Notes under the pieces: model-generated
The model's database searches: none
What the model was told of the DNA's origin: nothing
The model's input: the letters and a program-made list of their open reading frames with translations, nothing else
Shown: positions 5,756 to 6,328 of the stretch, in pieces
Layout: the number at the start of each line of letters is the position of its first letter
Position numbering within the stretch: position 1 is the stretch's first letter
Position numbers and translations under genes: made by a program
Assembly: GCA_947624665.1 (NCBI GenBank)
Contig: CANQLK010000101.1
Coordinates: forward strand, 1-6,328
From: Candidatus Gastranaerophilales bacterium
GTDB taxonomy: Bacteria > Cyanobacteriota > Vampirovibrionia > Gastranaerophilales > Gastranaerophilaceae
DNA length: 6,328 nucleotides
Reading direction: 5' to 3'

Positions 5756-6328
5756 TTATATAACCATTTTTTCCGTATCCATTCTGTATCCATTTTTTAT
5801 AACTTCTCTTTGTTCTCTATATGCATTTAATATTGTTATAGCTTCTACTTTTCTTTGTGGGACTGCATGAGCATATCTCATTGTAGTATCAATTTTGCTA
5901 TGTCCTAACAGTTCTTTAATAACTATTAAATCAACATTACATTCTGCTAACCTAGTTGCAAAAGTATGTCTTAAATCGTGAAATCTAAACTCTTTTATTC
6001 CCGCTTCTTTTAAGACTGTTCTAAAACTCTTTTTCAAGTCGGTATATGGTTTATTTGTTTCGGGATTAACAAAAACATATTCACTTGTTACGGGTAGGCT
6101 GTTAAAGATTTTATATAAACTCTCTGATATTGGAATGCGTCTTGACCTGCCGCTTTTTGTTTCTAACAATTCAATAAAACGATATTCCATATCTATATTA
6201 GACCATTTAAGGTTTAATATTTCCCCTTTTCTCATGCCTGTCTGTAATGCGCACGTTATAATATCTTTTAAATATTGATATGTTTTAGATACTGCATTAT
6301 AAAGTCTATATTCTTCATCTAAAGTTAA
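5756..6328 (-). CDS. Tyrosine-recombinase (phage-type) integrase, catalytic domain (5' end missing)
   Basis: It catalyses site-specific integration and excision of a mobile element. The - strand frame is open to the last base of the window; the Met at 6233-6235 is internal, since LTLDEEYRLYNAV...LQTG precedes it. Visible are 190 C-terminal residues, nearly the whole catalytic domain; the N-terminal arm- and core-binding domains are cut off. Catalytic residues are all present: Arg in TGMRKGE, Lys in ETKSGRSRR, HxxR in FHDLRHTFATRL, His in LLGHSKI and the nucleophile Tyr in MRYAHA (bases 5873-5875). The enzyme is probably active. The gene ends 49 bases from the tRNA fragment, as is usual for tRNA-targeting elements. 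The C-terminal tail after the Tyr is about 38 residues and contains an 11-base tandem repeat. Phage, plasmid or genomic-island origin cannot be decided. Confidence 0.93.
   Translation of the reverse strand, partial: LTLDEEYRLYNAVSKTYQYLKDIITCALQTGMRKGEILNLKWSNIDMEYRFIELLETKSGRSRRIPISESLYKIFNSLPVTSEYVFVNPETNKPYTDLKKSFRTVLKEAGIKEFRFHDLRHTFATRLAECNVDLIVIKELLGHSKIDTTMRYAHAVPQRKVEAITILNAYREQREVIKNGYRMDTEKMVI
5772..5793. repeat. 11-base tandem repeat in the integrase C-terminal tail
   Basis: TCCGTATCCAT (5772-5782) is followed directly by TCTGTATCCAT (5783-5793), 10 of 11 bases identical. The 11-base unit is not a multiple of three, so the two copies are read in different frames (parts of NGYRMDTEK). 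It lies 15 bases inside the integrase stop and 66 bases from the att site. Confidence 0.7.

Larger units (their letters stand above)
5660..6328. mobile_element. Edge of an integrated element (att site plus integrase), continuing right
   Basis: A tRNA 3' fragment next to an intact integrase catalytic domain is the standard signature of a prophage or integrative element end. Everything to the left (adhE, rex, rpsU, SLH gene) looks like ordinary chromosome, so the element most likely extends to the right. The exact left boundary could lie anywhere between about 5581 and 5662. Confidence 0.6.

Overview
The window looks like chromosomal DNA from an AT-rich, fermentative, probably anaerobic bacterium with a diderm-type envelope. 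A bifunctional alcohol/aldehyde dehydrogenase (AdhE), a NADH-sensing Rex repressor, a stand-alone bS21 gene and a secreted SLH-domain protein with a glycine-rich C-terminus together fit a gut member of the non-photosynthetic cyanobacterial sister lineage (Gastranaerophilales / Melainabacteria). This placement is an inference from gene style. An SLH-bearing diderm Firmicute would also be possible.

The left part, on the + strand, is a redox module. It starts with the last three quarters of adhE (cut by the window edge), followed by a strong hairpin terminator. Only 18 bases after its T-tract comes rex, and then a 126-residue hypothetical gene with one short hydrophobic stretch. Rex proteins classically repress fermentation genes such as adhE when NADH is low, so the adjacency suggests a regulator next to its target. 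The position of the terminator suggests rex is read either through it or from a promoter inside adhE.

The middle part, on the - strand, starts with a hairpin shared with the convergent hypothetical gene. Next come rpsU (57 residues), with a near-perfect Shine-Dalgarno sequence and its own promoter, and a GNAT-family acetyltransferase with a divergent acetyl-CoA loop. A gap of about 315 bases holds a likely promoter, a purine-rich tract and the next terminator. Then comes a 420-residue exported protein with three SLH repeats, a beta-rich domain and a glycine-zipper-like C-terminus.

The right end is a mobile-element junction. A 3' half of a tRNA-Val(GAC) gene (anticodon loop to CCA) lies 49 bases from the 3' end of a tyrosine-recombinase integrase gene, which runs off the right edge with its catalytic residues intact. 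The missing 5' half of the tRNA makes this an unusual junction: the fragment alone looks like the far end (attR) of an element on its left, while the position of the integrase looks like the near end (attL) of an element on its right.

I saw no rRNA, CRISPR array, IS transposase or riboswitch. I found no new multi-gene system. The observations most worth following are the tRNA/integrase junction, a strong internal ribosome-binding site in adhE exactly at the start of the alcohol dehydrogenase domain, and the terminator between adhE and rex.
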